A model generated the notes under the pieces. It ran no database searches. It was not told where the DNA came from and saw only the letters and a program-made list of their open reading frames with translations. A DNA stretch of 64,000 nucleotides from JALUZX01 sp964561605 (GTDB lineage: Bacteria > Planctomycetota > UBA1135 > JALUZX01). The DNA is taken from the NCBI GenBank assembly GCA_964561605.1, contig CAZLQD010000028.1:33695-97694 (forward strand), written 5' to 3'. A program made the position numbers and the translations under genes. Positions 6,618-15,898 of the stretch are shown here, piece after piece; within the stretch, counting starts at the first letter, position 1; every line of letters begins with the position of its first letter.

Positions 6618-9392
6618 ATGGCGAACCCCGATCGATCCGAACCGGCGGAAGCGGCCCGGCCCCTGTCGGGCTGGAAGGCTTCCATCCTGGTGATCCTGGC
6701 CGGGATGGCCCTGGCCGAGTCGGCGGGCCTCTCCCTCTTCCTCGACGGCCGGCCCCTGGGGGCCGCCGGGACGGTCCGGCTTCTGGGGATCCTGGGGGGG
6801 ACCCTGGCCCTGGCCTCCTTCCACTGGAGCCGCCTGAAGCCCCTCTTGAAATCCTTGAAGTTCGGTGTCTCCGTCCTGGTCTTCCTCTTGCTGGCCTCCA
6901 TCCTGGGGACCCTCTTCGCCCAGCGGGAAGGGGCCGACGACGGGACCTTCAAGGCCACCTTCCTCCAAGCGGAGGCGGAGTTCGTCTGGAACCTGGCCCA
7001 TCCCTTCACCCGCTTTTCCTCTCCTCCAAGGGAGAGGAAGGCCCTGGAGGCCTGGCTCCGGGAACGGGGCGTACCCCGGCCCGAAAGGGTGGTCTCCCGG
7101 GTCCTCCTGGATCTGGGCCCGGACCTGGAGGCCCAGGAGAGGATCTTCGGGAAACGCCGGGCCCGGGAGGTTTGGAACCGGACGAAGGCCCGGATCCTCC
7201 AGGCCGTCCAGGAGGCCGGCGTGCGGAGCCACCTCGCCCGGCACCGGTCCTTCTACGAAGGGCTCTACGAGACGGCCGAGTCCCTGGAGCTGACCCGCCT
7301 CTGGAAGTCCGACTGGTTCGCCGCCCTGGTGATCCTTCTCTTTGCGAGCATGGCCCTCAACCTGGTGCGGCCGGGCCGGATCACCTGGCGGAAGGTCGGC
7401 TTCTGGGGGGCCCACGGGGGGGTCCTCCTCTGCATCCTGGGAGCCGCCGTGGGCCGGCGGTTCGAGGTCCGGGGGAGCCTTCCCCTCCGGGTGAGGGACG
7501 GGAGCGACCGGTTCTGGTCGCAACGGCCCGACCCCGACCTTCCCGGGCGCTCCCGCTTCCGGGACGACCTGGCTCTAAGGCTCGCCGCCTTCCGCGCCCT
7601 TCCCCACTACCGCCTCCAGGTGGGGGTCCTTCCAGGCGGAGAGGCGGCCTCCCTCCTTCCCGAAGGTATCCTCTCCAAGGGATTCATGGCGGAGGAGAAG
7701 ATCCACAGGGGCCGGGTCCTGGAGATCCTGAAGGACCGCGAGGGGAAGGCCAGGTGGAAGATCACCATGGAGGATTTTCTTCCCCGGGTGAAGGTGCGGA
7801 GGGTCTGGGAGCGCTCCCCGGGAGAGGGAAACGGCCCGGTGGTGGTCCTCTCCCGGGTTCCCTCCAGGCCCGGGGAGCCCGGGAGAGAAACGGTCCTCAC
7901 GGCCGGTTCCTCCCGGCCCGCCCAGGAGGTCCTTCCCGGCGGGAAGCGGCTCGTCCTGGTTCCCTGCAAGGACCGGAGCGCCCTGGAGGCCTGGAAGAGG
8001 GGCAAGGGACTCGGTTCCTACGGCAGGCTCCGCCTGCAGGGCGAGGGGGGAAAGTGGGTGGAGATCCCCCTGGAGGAGGGGGCCCGGACGAAGCTGAAGA
8101 CCTCCGAGGGGAACCTGGAGATCCTGGTCTGGAGGGTTATGCACTCCTTCAGCCTGGAGACCTGGGGCGGGAGGAAGGGGATCTTCGGGAATGCTCTGGA
8201 CCGTTTTCCTGCAAAGGTCGATCCCGTCCCGGACAGGGAGAAGAACCGGGGCCTGCCCCCGGTCAACCCGGCGGCGGCCCTGGTCGTGAAGGGCCCGAAA
8301 GGTGTGGGGGGGCTCTACGTCTTCAGCCGGGGGGGGCACACGGAAGGACTCAACGCCATGCCCGTTCCGGGAAAGGCGGTCTACACCTCGGTCCGGGCAC
8401 GGCTGGATTTCGATCCCCTCCGCGCCCCGGCCGAAGAGAGGCTTCTCTTCCTGGTGGGCCCGGCCGGTTCCTTCGCCGCCCGTTGCGCCGCCGACAAGGT
8501 CGTGGATGTCCGTCCCCTGAAGGAGGGGGGCGAAGTGGCAATGGGTGGAGAGCGGTGGAAGGTGGAGCGGGTCTTCCTTTCGGCCCGCCCCCGGTACGTC
8601 GTGGATCCCCTTCCCTGTGAAGGGCGGAAGTTCCGGGACGATCCGGCGGCCTTGAAACTGGCCGTGGAGGGGCCGGCCGGCCGGAAGACCTGCACCCTGG
8701 TCACGACGACGGTCTCCATGGAGAAGGAAGGGAAGCGGTCCCCCCTGGAGGAGTTCGTCTACGACAGGAACCTGGTGCTGCGCCTGGTGGAGAACCGGGC
8801 CATGCCCCAGGAGTGGTGGAGCCGTCTCCAGGTCTTCCGCCTCTCCGTGCCCCGGGGGATGACCAGGGACGGCCTGGTCCTGGCCGCTCCCGTTCTCGGG
8901 GAGGAAGCCTGGAAATCCTTCGTGCGGGTCCTCAAGGAAGTGGGGGCCGACACCGATCCCCTCCAGGCCGGCGCCTTTCGCTCGTCCCGGGAGAGGAAGG
9001 CCGCCCTGGAGGACCTCTGCAAGGCCCTGGACCGGGTCTTCGGCGAGAAGGAGGCCTCCTTCTGGCTGGCCAAGATCCCCCGGGAACTGACCCTTCCCCT
9101 TTCGATGTGGCTGGCCATGGGCAAGGAGAAGCTCCTTTCCCAGGACGACGTCCGGGTGAACGATCCACTCGTGATTCCGGTGCGGGGGGTTCCCAGGGTG
9201 CTCTGCGCCTACCAGGTCAACCAGAGCGACGCCAGGCCGGAGGACCCGGACTACTCGGGTTTCCAGGTGATCTGGGATCCTGGGGTGAACCTGGTGAAGC
9301 TGGGGCTCGTGCTCATCGCTCTTGGGACGGTCCTCTTGTTCCTGGCGATACCCATCAAGAAGGGCTTCGGGGGAAGGGAGGAGGCGGCATGA
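6618..9392 (+). CDS. resB: ResB-like cytochrome c biogenesis protein (System II)
   Basis: This 924-residue membrane protein works with CcsA to deliver and attach haem to apocytochromes c outside the membrane. Hydrophobic helices occur near residues 23-43, 52-68 and 80-98, then 235-252 and 262-281. A very long hydrophilic extracytoplasmic region (about 290-880) with ResB-like beta character follows, then a final helix at about 895-915 ending before IPIKKGF. The layout, and above all the 4-bp overlap with ccsA, supports the ResB call more than any short motif. It is longer than typical ResB (450-700). The extra length lies in the outer domain. The ATG at 6618 follows a GGAGCAAGG stretch. Confidence 0.8.
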   Translation: MANPDRSEPAEAARPLSGWKASILVILAGMALAESAGLSLFLDGRPLGAAGTVRLLGILGGTLALASFHWSRLKPLLKSLKFGVSVLVFLLLASILGTLFAQREGADDGTFKATFLQAEAEFVWNLAHPFTRFSSPPRERKALEAWLRERGVPRPERVVSRVLLDLGPDLEAQERIFGKRRAREVWNRTKARILQAVQEAGVRSHLARHRSFYEGLYETAESLELTRLWKSDWFAALVILLFASMALNLVRPGRITWRKVGFWGAHGGVLLCILGAAVGRRFEVRGSLPLRVRDGSDRFWSQRPDPDLPGRSRFRDDLALRLAAFRALPHYRLQVGVLPGGEAASLLPEGILSKGFMAEEKIHRGRVLEILKDREGKARWKITMEDFLPRVKVRRVWERSPGEGNGPVVVLSRVPSRPGEPGRETVLTAGSSRPAQEVLPGGKRLVLVPCKDRSALEAWKRGKGLGSYGRLRLQGEGGKWVEIPLEEGARTKLKTSEGNLEILVWRVMHSFSLETWGGRKGIFGNALDRFPAKVDPVPDREKNRGLPPVNPAAALVVKGPKGVGGLYVFSRGGHTEGLNAMPVPGKAVYTSVRARLDFDPLRAPAEERLLFLVGPAGSFAARCAADKVVDVRPLKEGGEVAMGGERWKVERVFLSARPRYVVDPLPCEGRKFRDDPAALKLAVEGPAGRKTCTLVTTTVSMEKEGKRSPLEEFVYDRNLVLRLVENRAMPQEWWSRLQVFRLSVPRGMTRDGLVLAAPVLGEEAWKSFVRVLKEVGADTDPLQAGAFRSSRERKAALEDLCKALDRVFGEKEASFWLAKIPRELTLPLSMWLAMGKEKLLSQDDVRVNDPLVIPVRGVPRVLCAYQVNQSDARPEDPDYSGFQVIWDPGVNLVKLGLVLIALGTVLLFLAIPIKKGFGGREEAA

Positions 9393-10294
9393 TGGGATTC
9401 GGCGGAGCGGGAGTGACGGGGTTCCTGGTCGGGGTCTCCCTCTGGGTCTCCCTGGTGGTGGCCCTTTCTGCCCTGGGGGCGGCCGCGGCCGGGGCCCTGG
9501 GCCGGGAGAAGGGGGCCCGCCGGGCCTCCCTGGTCTCTCTCACGGGGACCTGGATCCTCCAGTTCCTCCTGGCCGGCGCCGTGGCGGCCCGGTGGGTGGA
9601 GGTGGGGCACCAGCCGTGGCAGACCCTCTACGAGGTGCTCCTCCTGGTTTCGGCCTTCCTGGTTTTCAGCTACCTCCTCGTCCGGTTCGCCCTCAGGGAG
9701 TTCCGGTCCACCAGGATCGCCGGGGCGATCTTCGATTTCTTCACGGCCCTGACGGCAGGGGCGACGGCCCTCCTCCTGGTCATCGGCATGGGCAAGGACG
9801 ATTCGGCCTCGGTCCTCCCGCCCGCCTTGAAGTCCTACTGGATGGCACCCCACGTGGTGGCCTACACATTCGCCTACGCCACCCTGGCCATCGCCTGCGT
9901 GGCAGTGGTCACCTGGTGGAGCGTTTCCCTCCTCAAAAAGGTGAGGGGCGGGCGGGTCTCGGAGGAGACGGCCCGTTGGCTCCGGGAATTCGACCGGTTC
10001 GCCTACGCCATCGTGGCGGTAGGGTTCCCCTTCCTCACAGCGGCCCTCCTGATGGGCTCCCTTTGGGGCCAGGAGGCGTGGGGTAGTTACTGGGGCTGGG
10101 ATTCCAAGGAGGTGGCGGCCCTCATCTCCTGGATCATCTACGTCATCTACCTGCATCTCAGGCTCGTGGCGGGCTGGCGCGGAGGAAAGCTCTATACGGT
10201 CCTCTTTCTGGGAGCGGTGAGCATCGCCGTTTGTTTCCTGCTGTTCAGCTATCTTCCGGCGAGCTTTTCGAGCCTGCACAAGTACGCCGGTTGA
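9389..10294 (+). CDS. ccsA: Cytochrome c assembly protein CcsA/ResC (haem handling)
   Basis: This 301-residue, roughly eight-helix membrane protein carries the tryptophan-rich WWD signature WGSYWGWDSKEVAALISW (about residues 230-248). It also has the conserved histidines in APHVVAYTFAY and in SLHKYAG at the very C-terminus that ligate haem. Together with ResB it forms the System II haem export and ligation complex, implying that this organism makes c-type cytochromes. ATG at 9389 overlaps the resB stop by 4 bp. The gene ends 11 bp before the rhomboid start. Confidence 0.93.
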   Translation: MMGFGGAGVTGFLVGVSLWVSLVVALSALGAAAAGALGREKGARRASLVSLTGTWILQFLLAGAVAARWVEVGHQPWQTLYEVLLLVSAFLVFSYLLVRFALREFRSTRIAGAIFDFFTALTAGATALLLVIGMGKDDSASVLPPALKSYWMAPHVVAYTFAYATLAIACVAVVTWWSVSLLKKVRGGRVSEETARWLREFDRFAYAIVAVGFPFLTAALLMGSLWGQEAWGSYWGWDSKEVAALISWIIYVIYLHLRLVAGWRGGKLYTVLFLGAVSIAVCFLLFSYLPASFSSLHKYAG

Positions 10295-10305
10295 GGAGGA
10301 AGGCC

Positions 10306-11148
10306 GTGGCCGCCGTCGTCTGTCCCAAGTGCGGGAGGCTCACCGAGGGGAACGCTCCGACCTGCTACCACTGCGGCGCCAGGCTCGGAAGGGCCTGGGC
10401 CCTGGAGCGGGCGGCGGGGAGGTTTCTGGGGGAGGTGAATCTCACGAAATCCCTGCTGGGGTTCATCCTTCTGGTCTACGTCGTCCAGATGATTCTCTCC
10501 CTCCTCCAGAAGACGCCCTCCCAGCTGGAGAGGGGCGGCTTCTTCTCCCTTCTCTCCCCGGATCCGGCCGTCCAGTGGGCCCTGGGCATCCAGGATCCGG
10601 CGATGATCCTCAGGGGCGGTGAGTGGTGGAGGGTCGTTACGGCAGTCTTCGTCCACCTGGGGATCCTCCACCTCTTCTTCAACGGCCTGGCCCTCTGGTA
10701 CGTGGGCCCCCTGGTGGAGAACCTCTTCGGCCCGGCCCGGGCCTTCCTTCTCTTCCTTGGAACGGGGCTGGCGGGAAACCTGGCGAGCCTCCCCGTCGGG
10801 ATCGGGGGCGGCGGGGCCTCGGGGGCCCTCTTCGGCTGGATCGGGGCGGCCCTCTACTTCGGTTTCCGCCGGGGTGGGATCTACGGGAAGGCCTTGCAGA
10901 GGACCATGTTCGGCTGGGCCGCCTACGGCTTCCTCTTCGGCCTGCTCGTTCCTAGGGTCAACAACGTGGCCCACGGCGCGGGCTTCCTCTCGGGCCTCCT
11001 CCTGGCGGCCCTCCTGGGGGGTGAGGGGAGGAGGTGGTCCCGGGGGGTGAATCTCCTGGCCCTGGCGGGAGGAGTTCTCGTCCTGGCCTGCTGGATCCTT
11101 GCCTTCCTCTACTTCAAGAAGGACTATGGCCTGGTCTCCGGGGGATAG
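10306..11148 (+). CDS. Rhomboid-family intramembrane serine protease with N-terminal zinc ribbon
   Basis: This 280-residue protein begins with a CPKCG...CYHCG zinc-ribbon pair (residues about 6-27), followed by a six-helix rhomboid core. The core shows HLFFNG (the H-x-x-x-N of helix 2), GGGASGALFGW with the nucleophilic serine in G-A-S-G, and NVAHGAGF with the catalytic histidine, so an active protease is expected. I place the start at GTG 10306 because GGAGGAAGG lies 6-13 nt upstream and the zinc ribbon then begins almost at once. Substrates cannot be predicted. Confidence 0.9.
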   Translation: MAAVVCPKCGRLTEGNAPTCYHCGARLGRAWALERAAGRFLGEVNLTKSLLGFILLVYVVQMILSLLQKTPSQLERGGFFSLLSPDPAVQWALGIQDPAMILRGGEWWRVVTAVFVHLGILHLFFNGLALWYVGPLVENLFGPARAFLLFLGTGLAGNLASLPVGIGGGGASGALFGWIGAALYFGFRRGGIYGKALQRTMFGWAAYGFLFGLLVPRVNNVAHGAGFLSGLLLAALLGGEGRRWSRGVNLLALAGGVLVLACWILAFLYFKKDYGLVSGG

Positions 11149-11188
11149 GAGAGGGGGAGCCCTTTTCCAGGAAACAGGAGGTCGCTCC

Positions 11189-11767
11189 ATGGCGCTCACG
11201 GAATCCACGATGGGTCTTCCTCTCGGAACTCCGGCTCCTGGTTTCCGGCTGCCGGATACGGAGGGGAGGATGGTCTCCCTGGACGATTTCAAGGGGGCCG
11301 AAGCCCTTCTGGTGGTCTTCATGTGCAACCATTGCCCTTACGTGATCCACGTGAAGGAGGGGATCGCCGCCTTGGGGAGGGATTACATGCCCAAGGGGGT
11401 GGCCATGGTCGGCATCAATCCGAACGACGTGGAAAACTACCCCCAGGACAGCCCGGAGAGGATGAAGGAGGACAAGGAGAAATACGGTTATCCTTTCCCC
11501 TACCTCTTCGACGAGACCCAGGAGACGGCCAAGGCCTACAAGGCGGCCTGCACGCCGGATTTCTTCCTTTTCGACAGGGATTTCCGCCTGGTCTACCGGG
11601 GCCAGATGGACTCCAGCCGGCCCGGAAGCGACATTCCGGTGACGGGGGAGGACTTGAGGCGGGCCCTGGACGCCCTCCTGGAGGGCCGGCCCGTGCCGGG
11701 GGAGCAGAGACCCAGCGCGGGATGCAACATCAAGTGGAAGCCGGGCAACGAGCCGGACTACCTGTAG
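11189..11767 (+). CDS. Thioredoxin-fold peroxiredoxin-like protein (PRX-like, CxxC)
   Basis: This 192-residue protein has an AhpC/TSA-like fold: GTPAPGFRLPDTEG at the front, then the active site VVFMCNHCPYVIHVKEGI, and YPFPYLFDETQETAKAYKAACTPDFF with the cis-Pro loop. The CNHCPYV motif is typical of a widespread PRX-like family of about 190 residues that acts as a thiol oxidoreductase. No signal peptide is visible, so it is probably cytoplasmic and not the ResA partner of ResBC. A CAGGAGGT ribosome site lies 7 nt upstream of the ATG at 11189. Confidence 0.88.
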   Translation: MALTESTMGLPLGTPAPGFRLPDTEGRMVSLDDFKGAEALLVVFMCNHCPYVIHVKEGIAALGRDYMPKGVAMVGINPNDVENYPQDSPERMKEDKEKYGYPFPYLFDETQETAKAYKAACTPDFFLFDRDFRLVYRGQMDSSRPGSDIPVTGEDLRRALDALLEGRPVPGEQRPSAGCNIKWKPGNEPDYL

Positions 11768-11825
11768 GAGCCGAGGCCGGGTTTCGCGGGATCGGGGCGG
11801 ATCCCCGCCCGTGGCGGGCCCTGGG

Positions 11826-12332
11826 TCATCCTCCGTCCAGTAGCCAGCCTTCGTCCTGCTGGTGGAAGGAGGCCGGGTCCTCCAGGTAGAGGAGGGTGTT
11901 CTCCAGAAGGTGCTCGTGGAACTTCTCCACCTCTACGAGCTTGGCCAGGAGTTCCTTCAGGGCGGGATCGTCCACCAGCCCGGCCCACTCCCCGTAGGCC
12001 CGCCAGGTCTGCTGTTCCTTGCCCATGGCGAGGCGAAGGGGCTCCAACTCGTCCCTGGAGAGGTGGAAGGCCTCCTTCGAGCCTTCCGGGGCCTGGGCGA
12101 ATACGTGCTTCACCCGGCCGTAGGACTCCTCCTTCAGCTCCCGGGCGCTCTTGTCCACCCCCAGGGTGTCACGGATCCAGCGGATATGGTTCTCTTCGTC
12201 CCTGGCGAGGGTTTCGAGAACCTCCCTGACCCTGGGATCGGCGGCCCGGGCGGCGGCGTCGAGATAGAAGGCCCGGCCGTCCTCTTCCAGGCGGACTGCG
12301 GCTTGGATGATTTCCTGTGGATCCATGTTCAT
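11826..12332 (-). CDS. Ferritin-like (rubrerythrin-type) di-iron protein
   Basis: The 168-residue all-helical protein shows the two-fold E...E-x-x-H pattern of ferritin-like di-iron proteins. RLEEDGRAFYLDAAA then LARDEENHIRWI form the first half. KEQQTWRAYGEWAG then LVEVEKFHEHLLEN form the second. There is no C-terminal rubredoxin CxxC domain, so it is a short erythrin, probably in peroxide or iron handling. ATG is at 12332 with a second ATG two codons later. It converges on the peroxiredoxin-like gene, leaving 58 bp between the stops. Confidence 0.8.
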   Translation of the reverse strand: MNMDPQEIIQAAVRLEEDGRAFYLDAAARAADPRVREVLETLARDEENHIRWIRDTLGVDKSARELKEESYGRVKHVFAQAPEGSKEAFHLSRDELEPLRLAMGKEQQTWRAYGEWAGLVDDPALKELLAKLVEVEKFHEHLLENTLLYLEDPASFHQQDEGWLLDGG

Positions 12333-12615
12333 TGCGATTCCTCGAATGTTCCGGGCCCTGGTTCCACCCGGCCGGAACTGGTCGATTCCGGTCCCGGCGG
12401 GCTTTCCGGTTCTTGTGCCTGGGGGACCTGCTCTTTCCTTTTTCCCGGGGAGGGTTTTTTCCCAGGAAAGGCGGAAGGAGAAGGGAACCGAGGGGACTCC
12501 TAGGTCCTGGGAGGAGTGAGATCAAGGGAAAAGGAGGGATGTCCGGGAAAGGGGGGCCGGGTCCCGGCCGGGGCGGGCGTATTCTTGTGTTCTCATCGGC
12601 CCCTGCGGTCCGGGA

Positions 12616-13791
12616 TTACTCTCTGTCGGTTCGCACCCAGGAGGTTTCCTTTCCGAGAAAGAAACCCAGGTAGAGGCCCATCTTGGAAGCGATGTAGATC
12701 GGTGTGGCCAGGAGTTCCTTGAAAGTCAGGATCTTCCTTCCTTCCTTCCACCACGCCAGGATCACCGTCCCGGAAAAAAGGACCGTTTCCCCCGCCGCCG
12801 CAAGGATGGGACCCCGGTCCCCCGTTGCGGCCAGGATCCCTGCGGCGACCAGGGCGGATCCCAGGAGAAGGGCCAGGAACGCCAGGGGAGGTACTGCCAT
12901 GTCCATGGCGAAGGCGCAGGAACGAAAATCTCCTGAAAAGAGGGATTTCAGGAGAAATGCGGGAACCTTCCTCAGGATGAGGCCCAGGTGGCCGTGTTCC
13001 CAACGCCTTCTCTGGATTTTCGAACTCTCCCTCCTGGAGGGGAAATAGCTCACGACTTCCGCCTTGGGATGAAAGCAGGCGGGCCTTCCCTTCTCAGCCA
13101 GCTCCACGCCGAGTTTCATGTCCTCTGCCAGCTCGGCGCCGCCCAGGTCCACTCCCTCCAGGTGTTCCCAGAGAAACCCCATCCCCGTTCCTTGAAGGTG
13201 GCAGGGGAGACCGAGTCTTTCCAGGCCTCTCTGGCGGATGGAGCACTTGAAGAGCCAGGCGAACTCGGAGACCCGGCAGAGGGGCGGTGATCCGGGGGGA
13301 GCCTTCATGAGGTTCAGGGCCTGGACGGGACGATTCCTCGTGACCAGGGCCTTCTTGATCTCCACAAGGAATCCTTCGTTCGGGATGCAATCCGCGTCCA
13401 GGACCACCAGGGCCCGGGGCGGCGAGTCCTTCAGGGACCGGAAGCCGAACTCCAGGGCGTATCCTTTGCCGCGTTTCTCCGGATCCTTTCTTTCCACAAA
13501 ATCGACGCGGTGGGAGGCGACCGCCTCTTTCGTGCCGTCGTCGCAGTTGTCCAGGACCACGAGGACCCGGTCCGAAGGCCCCAAGGCTTTCTCCAACGCC
13601 GAGAGGGTGCGGCCGATCACTTTTTCCTCGTTGTGGGCCGGGATCAAAACGACACAATCCATCTCCTCGAGAGAGGGAGGGAGGTTTTCCCGGTTTTCCT
13701 CGTCCGGAAGGAAGGCCGCCACGGTCTCCACCAGTAGAATCGTGACGGGCGCCGCCAGGGCAAGGATCAACAAGTATGCGATTCCATCCAT
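12616..13791 (-). CDS. Family 2 glycosyltransferase, membrane-anchored
   Basis: This 391-residue protein has an N-terminal membrane helix (about residues 4-28), a GT-A catalytic domain and three or more C-terminal helices (from about 290). Motifs seen are VVLIPAHNEEKVIGRTL (nucleotide-binding start), VVLDADC (D-x-D metal site), ELAEDMKLGVELAEKG (catalytic ED) and IQRRRWEHGHLG (Q-x-x-R-W of processive-type GT2). It resembles cellulose-synthase-like or N-acyltransferase-like polysaccharide polymerases. Donor and acceptor are unknown. It stands alone on the minus strand, with gaps of 283 and 278 bp on either side. Confidence 0.85.
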   Translation of the reverse strand: MDGIAYLLILALAAPVTILLVETVAAFLPDEENRENLPPSLEEMDCVVLIPAHNEEKVIGRTLSALEKALGPSDRVLVVLDNCDDGTKEAVASHRVDFVERKDPEKRGKGYALEFGFRSLKDSPPRALVVLDADCIPNEGFLVEIKKALVTRNRPVQALNLMKAPPGSPPLCRVSEFAWLFKCSIRQRGLERLGLPCHLQGTGMGFLWEHLEGVDLGGAELAEDMKLGVELAEKGRPACFHPKAEVVSYFPSRRESSKIQRRRWEHGHLGLILRKVPAFLLKSLFSGDFRSCAFAMDMAVPPLAFLALLLGSALVAAGILAATGDRGPILAAAGETVLFSGTVILAWWKEGRKILTFKELLATPIYIASKMGLYLGFFLGKETSWVRTDRE

Positions 13792-13996
13792 CAGGCAGGA
13801 GTTTTCTTCTCAGTAAGGAGTCTGTCGAAGGGCGAGGCCGGGACTTCCCTGCAGGAGGGGGGGATTCCTTCCGGTCAATCCTCTTGGCAGCCCTTTGGGA
13901 GTTTCGGCCTTTTCCCGGAGCATCCTTGACGTCGCCGCTCTTTTCCACCTTCCTTCTGGGGGAAAGACGCCTCTTTCCGTGTCTCTCCCCTTTCCG

Positions 13997-14010
13997 TCCG
14001 GTATACCGGA
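13997..14010. promoter_or_regulatory. 14-bp perfect palindrome upstream of yjbQ (possible operator)
   Basis: TCCGGTATACCGGA reads the same on both strands. It lies 60 bp before the yjbQ ATG in the gap between the divergent glycosyltransferase and yjbQ genes. The central TATA makes it stand out in GC-rich DNA. A dimeric repressor site is possible but unproven. Confidence 0.3.
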
Positions 14011-14069
14011 AGGAATCCCGTTTTTCCTCGTGAATTTCTTTTCGGACCCGAAAACCTGAGGTCAGGCTC

Positions 14070-14489
14070 ATGAAAACCTTTCGAAAAGAACTTTGGTTCC
14101 AGACCCCCACCCGCCGGGCCTTCGTCCATATCACGCCCCAGGTGGAGGAGGCCTTGAGGGAGAGCGGGATCCGGGAGGGCCTTTGCCTGGTGAACGCCAT
14201 GCACATCACGGCCAGTGTCTTCATCAACGACGACGAACCCGGCCTCCACCAGGACTACGAGCGGTGGCTCGAAGAACTGGCCCCCCACGAGCCTCTGGAC
14301 CGGTATCGCCACAACCTTACGGGGGAGGACAACGGCGACGCCCACTTGAAGCGCCAGGTCATGGGCCGGGAGGTGGTGATTGCCGTGACGGAGGGGAGGC
14401 TGGATCTGGGCCCATGGGAGGCCGTCTTCTACGGGGAGTTCGACGGGAGGCGGCGCAAGCGCGTCCTGGTGAAGATCATAGGAGAGTAG
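14070..14489 (+). CDS. yjbQ: YjbQ/UPF0047 family protein (secondary thiamine-phosphate synthase)
   Basis: The 139-residue protein matches the UPF0047/YjbQ family in length and order: LCLVNAMHITASVFINDDEPGL, then GEDNGDAHLKRQVMGREVV, then EAVFYGEFDGRRRKRVLVKI. Family members are small beta-rich trimers with conserved histidines (H of MHITAS and H of DAHLKR). E. coli YjbQ has a weak thiamine-phosphate synthase activity. The window also encodes ThiE, ThiM and ThiL at 59.6-62.1 kb, so this is not the only route. The ATG follows GAGGTCAGG. Confidence 0.88.
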   Translation: MKTFRKELWFQTPTRRAFVHITPQVEEALRESGIREGLCLVNAMHITASVFINDDEPGLHQDYERWLEELAPHEPLDRYRHNLTGEDNGDAHLKRQVMGREVVIAVTEGRLDLGPWEAVFYGEFDGRRRKRVLVKIIGE

Positions 14490-14589
14490 TCCCGCCGGGC
14501 CGGGGATTGTCTCCTTCCGGGAGGGAAGGGATACTCTTTTCCCAGTCCCGCCGGGCGGTCCTTGGAAGGACCCTGGAAAGGAACTCCCC

Positions 14590-15453
14590 TTGAAGAAGAT
14601 CGCCGTCCTCCCCAGCCTCCTCACCCTGGGCAACACCTTCTGCGGCTTCCTGGCCATCGTGAAGGTGGCCGACGCGGCCCAGGCCTTCGCCGCCTCCGAT
14701 TCCGCTCTCTTCAATTCCCGGCTGGAGACGGCCGTGGGCCTCATCTTCCTGGCCATGCTCTTCGACGCCCTGGACGGGAAGGTGGCCCGCCTCACCCACC
14801 AGGCCACGGATTTCGGTGCCCAGCTGGACTCCCTTTCCGACGCCATCACCTTCGGCGTCGCCCCGGCGGCGGCGGCCAAGGTCCTCCTGGAGACGGAGGG
14901 GGGGAAGATCATGCCCTTCCTGGTCCGGCACCCCAGGGTCCTCTTCATGACCGCAGCGGTTTACGCCCTCTTCGCCGTCATGCGCCTGGCCAGGTTCAAC
15001 GTGGAGACGGCCGACCACGAGGAAGAGTCCCACTACCGCTTCAAGGGCCTTCCTACACCAGCAGCGGGAGGACTCGTGGCTGCGGCGGTCCTCTTCTGGC
15101 TCCACAGGGGAGACGAGATCCTCTCCTCCCTTCCTCCCTGGATCTTCGATGGCGTGCTCCGCCTCCTTCCCTGGACCCTGGTGCTCCTCGGGCTGGCCAT
15201 GATCAGTCCCCTTCCCTATCCACACCTGGTGAACGTCCTCTTCAAGCGGAGGAAGTCCTTCCCCTTCCTGGCCGGCCTGGTGCTCGTAGTGGTCCTGGCC
15301 ACCATCTCCTACGAGATGGGGCTCCTGGCCTTGTTGCTCGTCTATTTCCTGGCCGGGCCCATCTGGGGGGCCTGGGAGGCCGCCCGAACCCGCCGGGCCA
15401 GGCGGCGCAGGGCCCGCCTCCTGGAGGGCCCCCCCCGCTCCGCCGCCGGGTGA
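14590..15453 (+). CDS. pssA: CDP-diacylglycerol-serine O-phosphatidyltransferase
   Basis: This 287-residue, multi-helix membrane enzyme makes phosphatidylserine from CDP-diacylglycerol and serine. The CDP-alcohol phosphatidyltransferase signature D-x2-D-G-x2-A-R-x8-G-x3-D-x3-D is intact. It begins at DALDGKVAR and ends at GAQLDSLSD (about residues 58-83), preceded by PSLLTLGNTFCGF, a PssA hallmark. The start is TTG at 14590 with AAAGGA upstream; no ATG fits. It heads a close-packed run with folK, panC, ispE and a DUF2520 gene. Confidence 0.9.
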   Translation: MKKIAVLPSLLTLGNTFCGFLAIVKVADAAQAFAASDSALFNSRLETAVGLIFLAMLFDALDGKVARLTHQATDFGAQLDSLSDAITFGVAPAAAAKVLLETEGGKIMPFLVRHPRVLFMTAAVYALFAVMRLARFNVETADHEEESHYRFKGLPTPAAGGLVAAAVLFWLHRGDEILSSLPPWIFDGVLRLLPWTLVLLGLAMISPLPYPHLVNVLFKRRKSFPFLAGLVLVVVLATISYEMGLLALLLVYFLAGPIWGAWEAARTRRARRRRARLLEGPPRSAAG

Positions 15454-15460
15454 GGGCCTC

Positions 15461-15898
15461 ATGGGCGCTTCCCACCAGGTCTACCTGGGGTTGGGTTCCA
15501 ACATGGGGGACCGGTTGGGGAACCTTCGAAGGGCACTGGAACTCCTTCCCCGGGAGGGGGTCCAGGTGGAGGCCCTTTCCTCCTTCCGGGAGACCCGGCC
15601 CGTGGGGGGGCCGCCCCAGGGCCTCTATCTGAACGGGGCTCTCAGGGGCAGGACCCACCTGGGACCCTTCGAGCTCCTCAGGGTGCTCAAGGACATCGAG
15701 CGCCGCCTGGGGAGGGACCTGGAGGGCCCCAGGTGGGGGCCCCGCCCCATTGACCTGGACATCCTGCTTTTCGACGATCTCTTTCTCGTGACCCCCGAAC
15801 TCGTCCTCCCCCATCCCAGGATGGGGGCCCGGGCATTCGTCCTGGAACCCTTGGTGGAGGTGCTGGAATGCAGGTGGTCCGCGACGGCCGCGCCTTGA
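15461..15898 (+). CDS. folK: 6-hydroxymethyl-7,8-dihydropterin pyrophosphokinase (HPPK)
   Basis: This 145-residue enzyme transfers diphosphate from ATP to 6-hydroxymethyl-dihydropterin in folate synthesis. It begins VYLGLGSNMGDRLGNLRRAL and has WGPRPIDLDILLFDD, the R-x-x-D-x-D metal and ATP site, then ELVLPHPRMGARAFVLEPL. The protein is short but complete. The ATG at 15461 lies 8 bp after pssA, and the 3' end overlaps panC by 31 bp. Confidence 0.95.
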   Translation: MGASHQVYLGLGSNMGDRLGNLRRALELLPREGVQVEALSSFRETRPVGGPPQGLYLNGALRGRTHLGPFELLRVLKDIERRLGRDLEGPRWGPRPIDLDILLFDDLFLVTPELVLPHPRMGARAFVLEPLVEVLECRWSATAAP

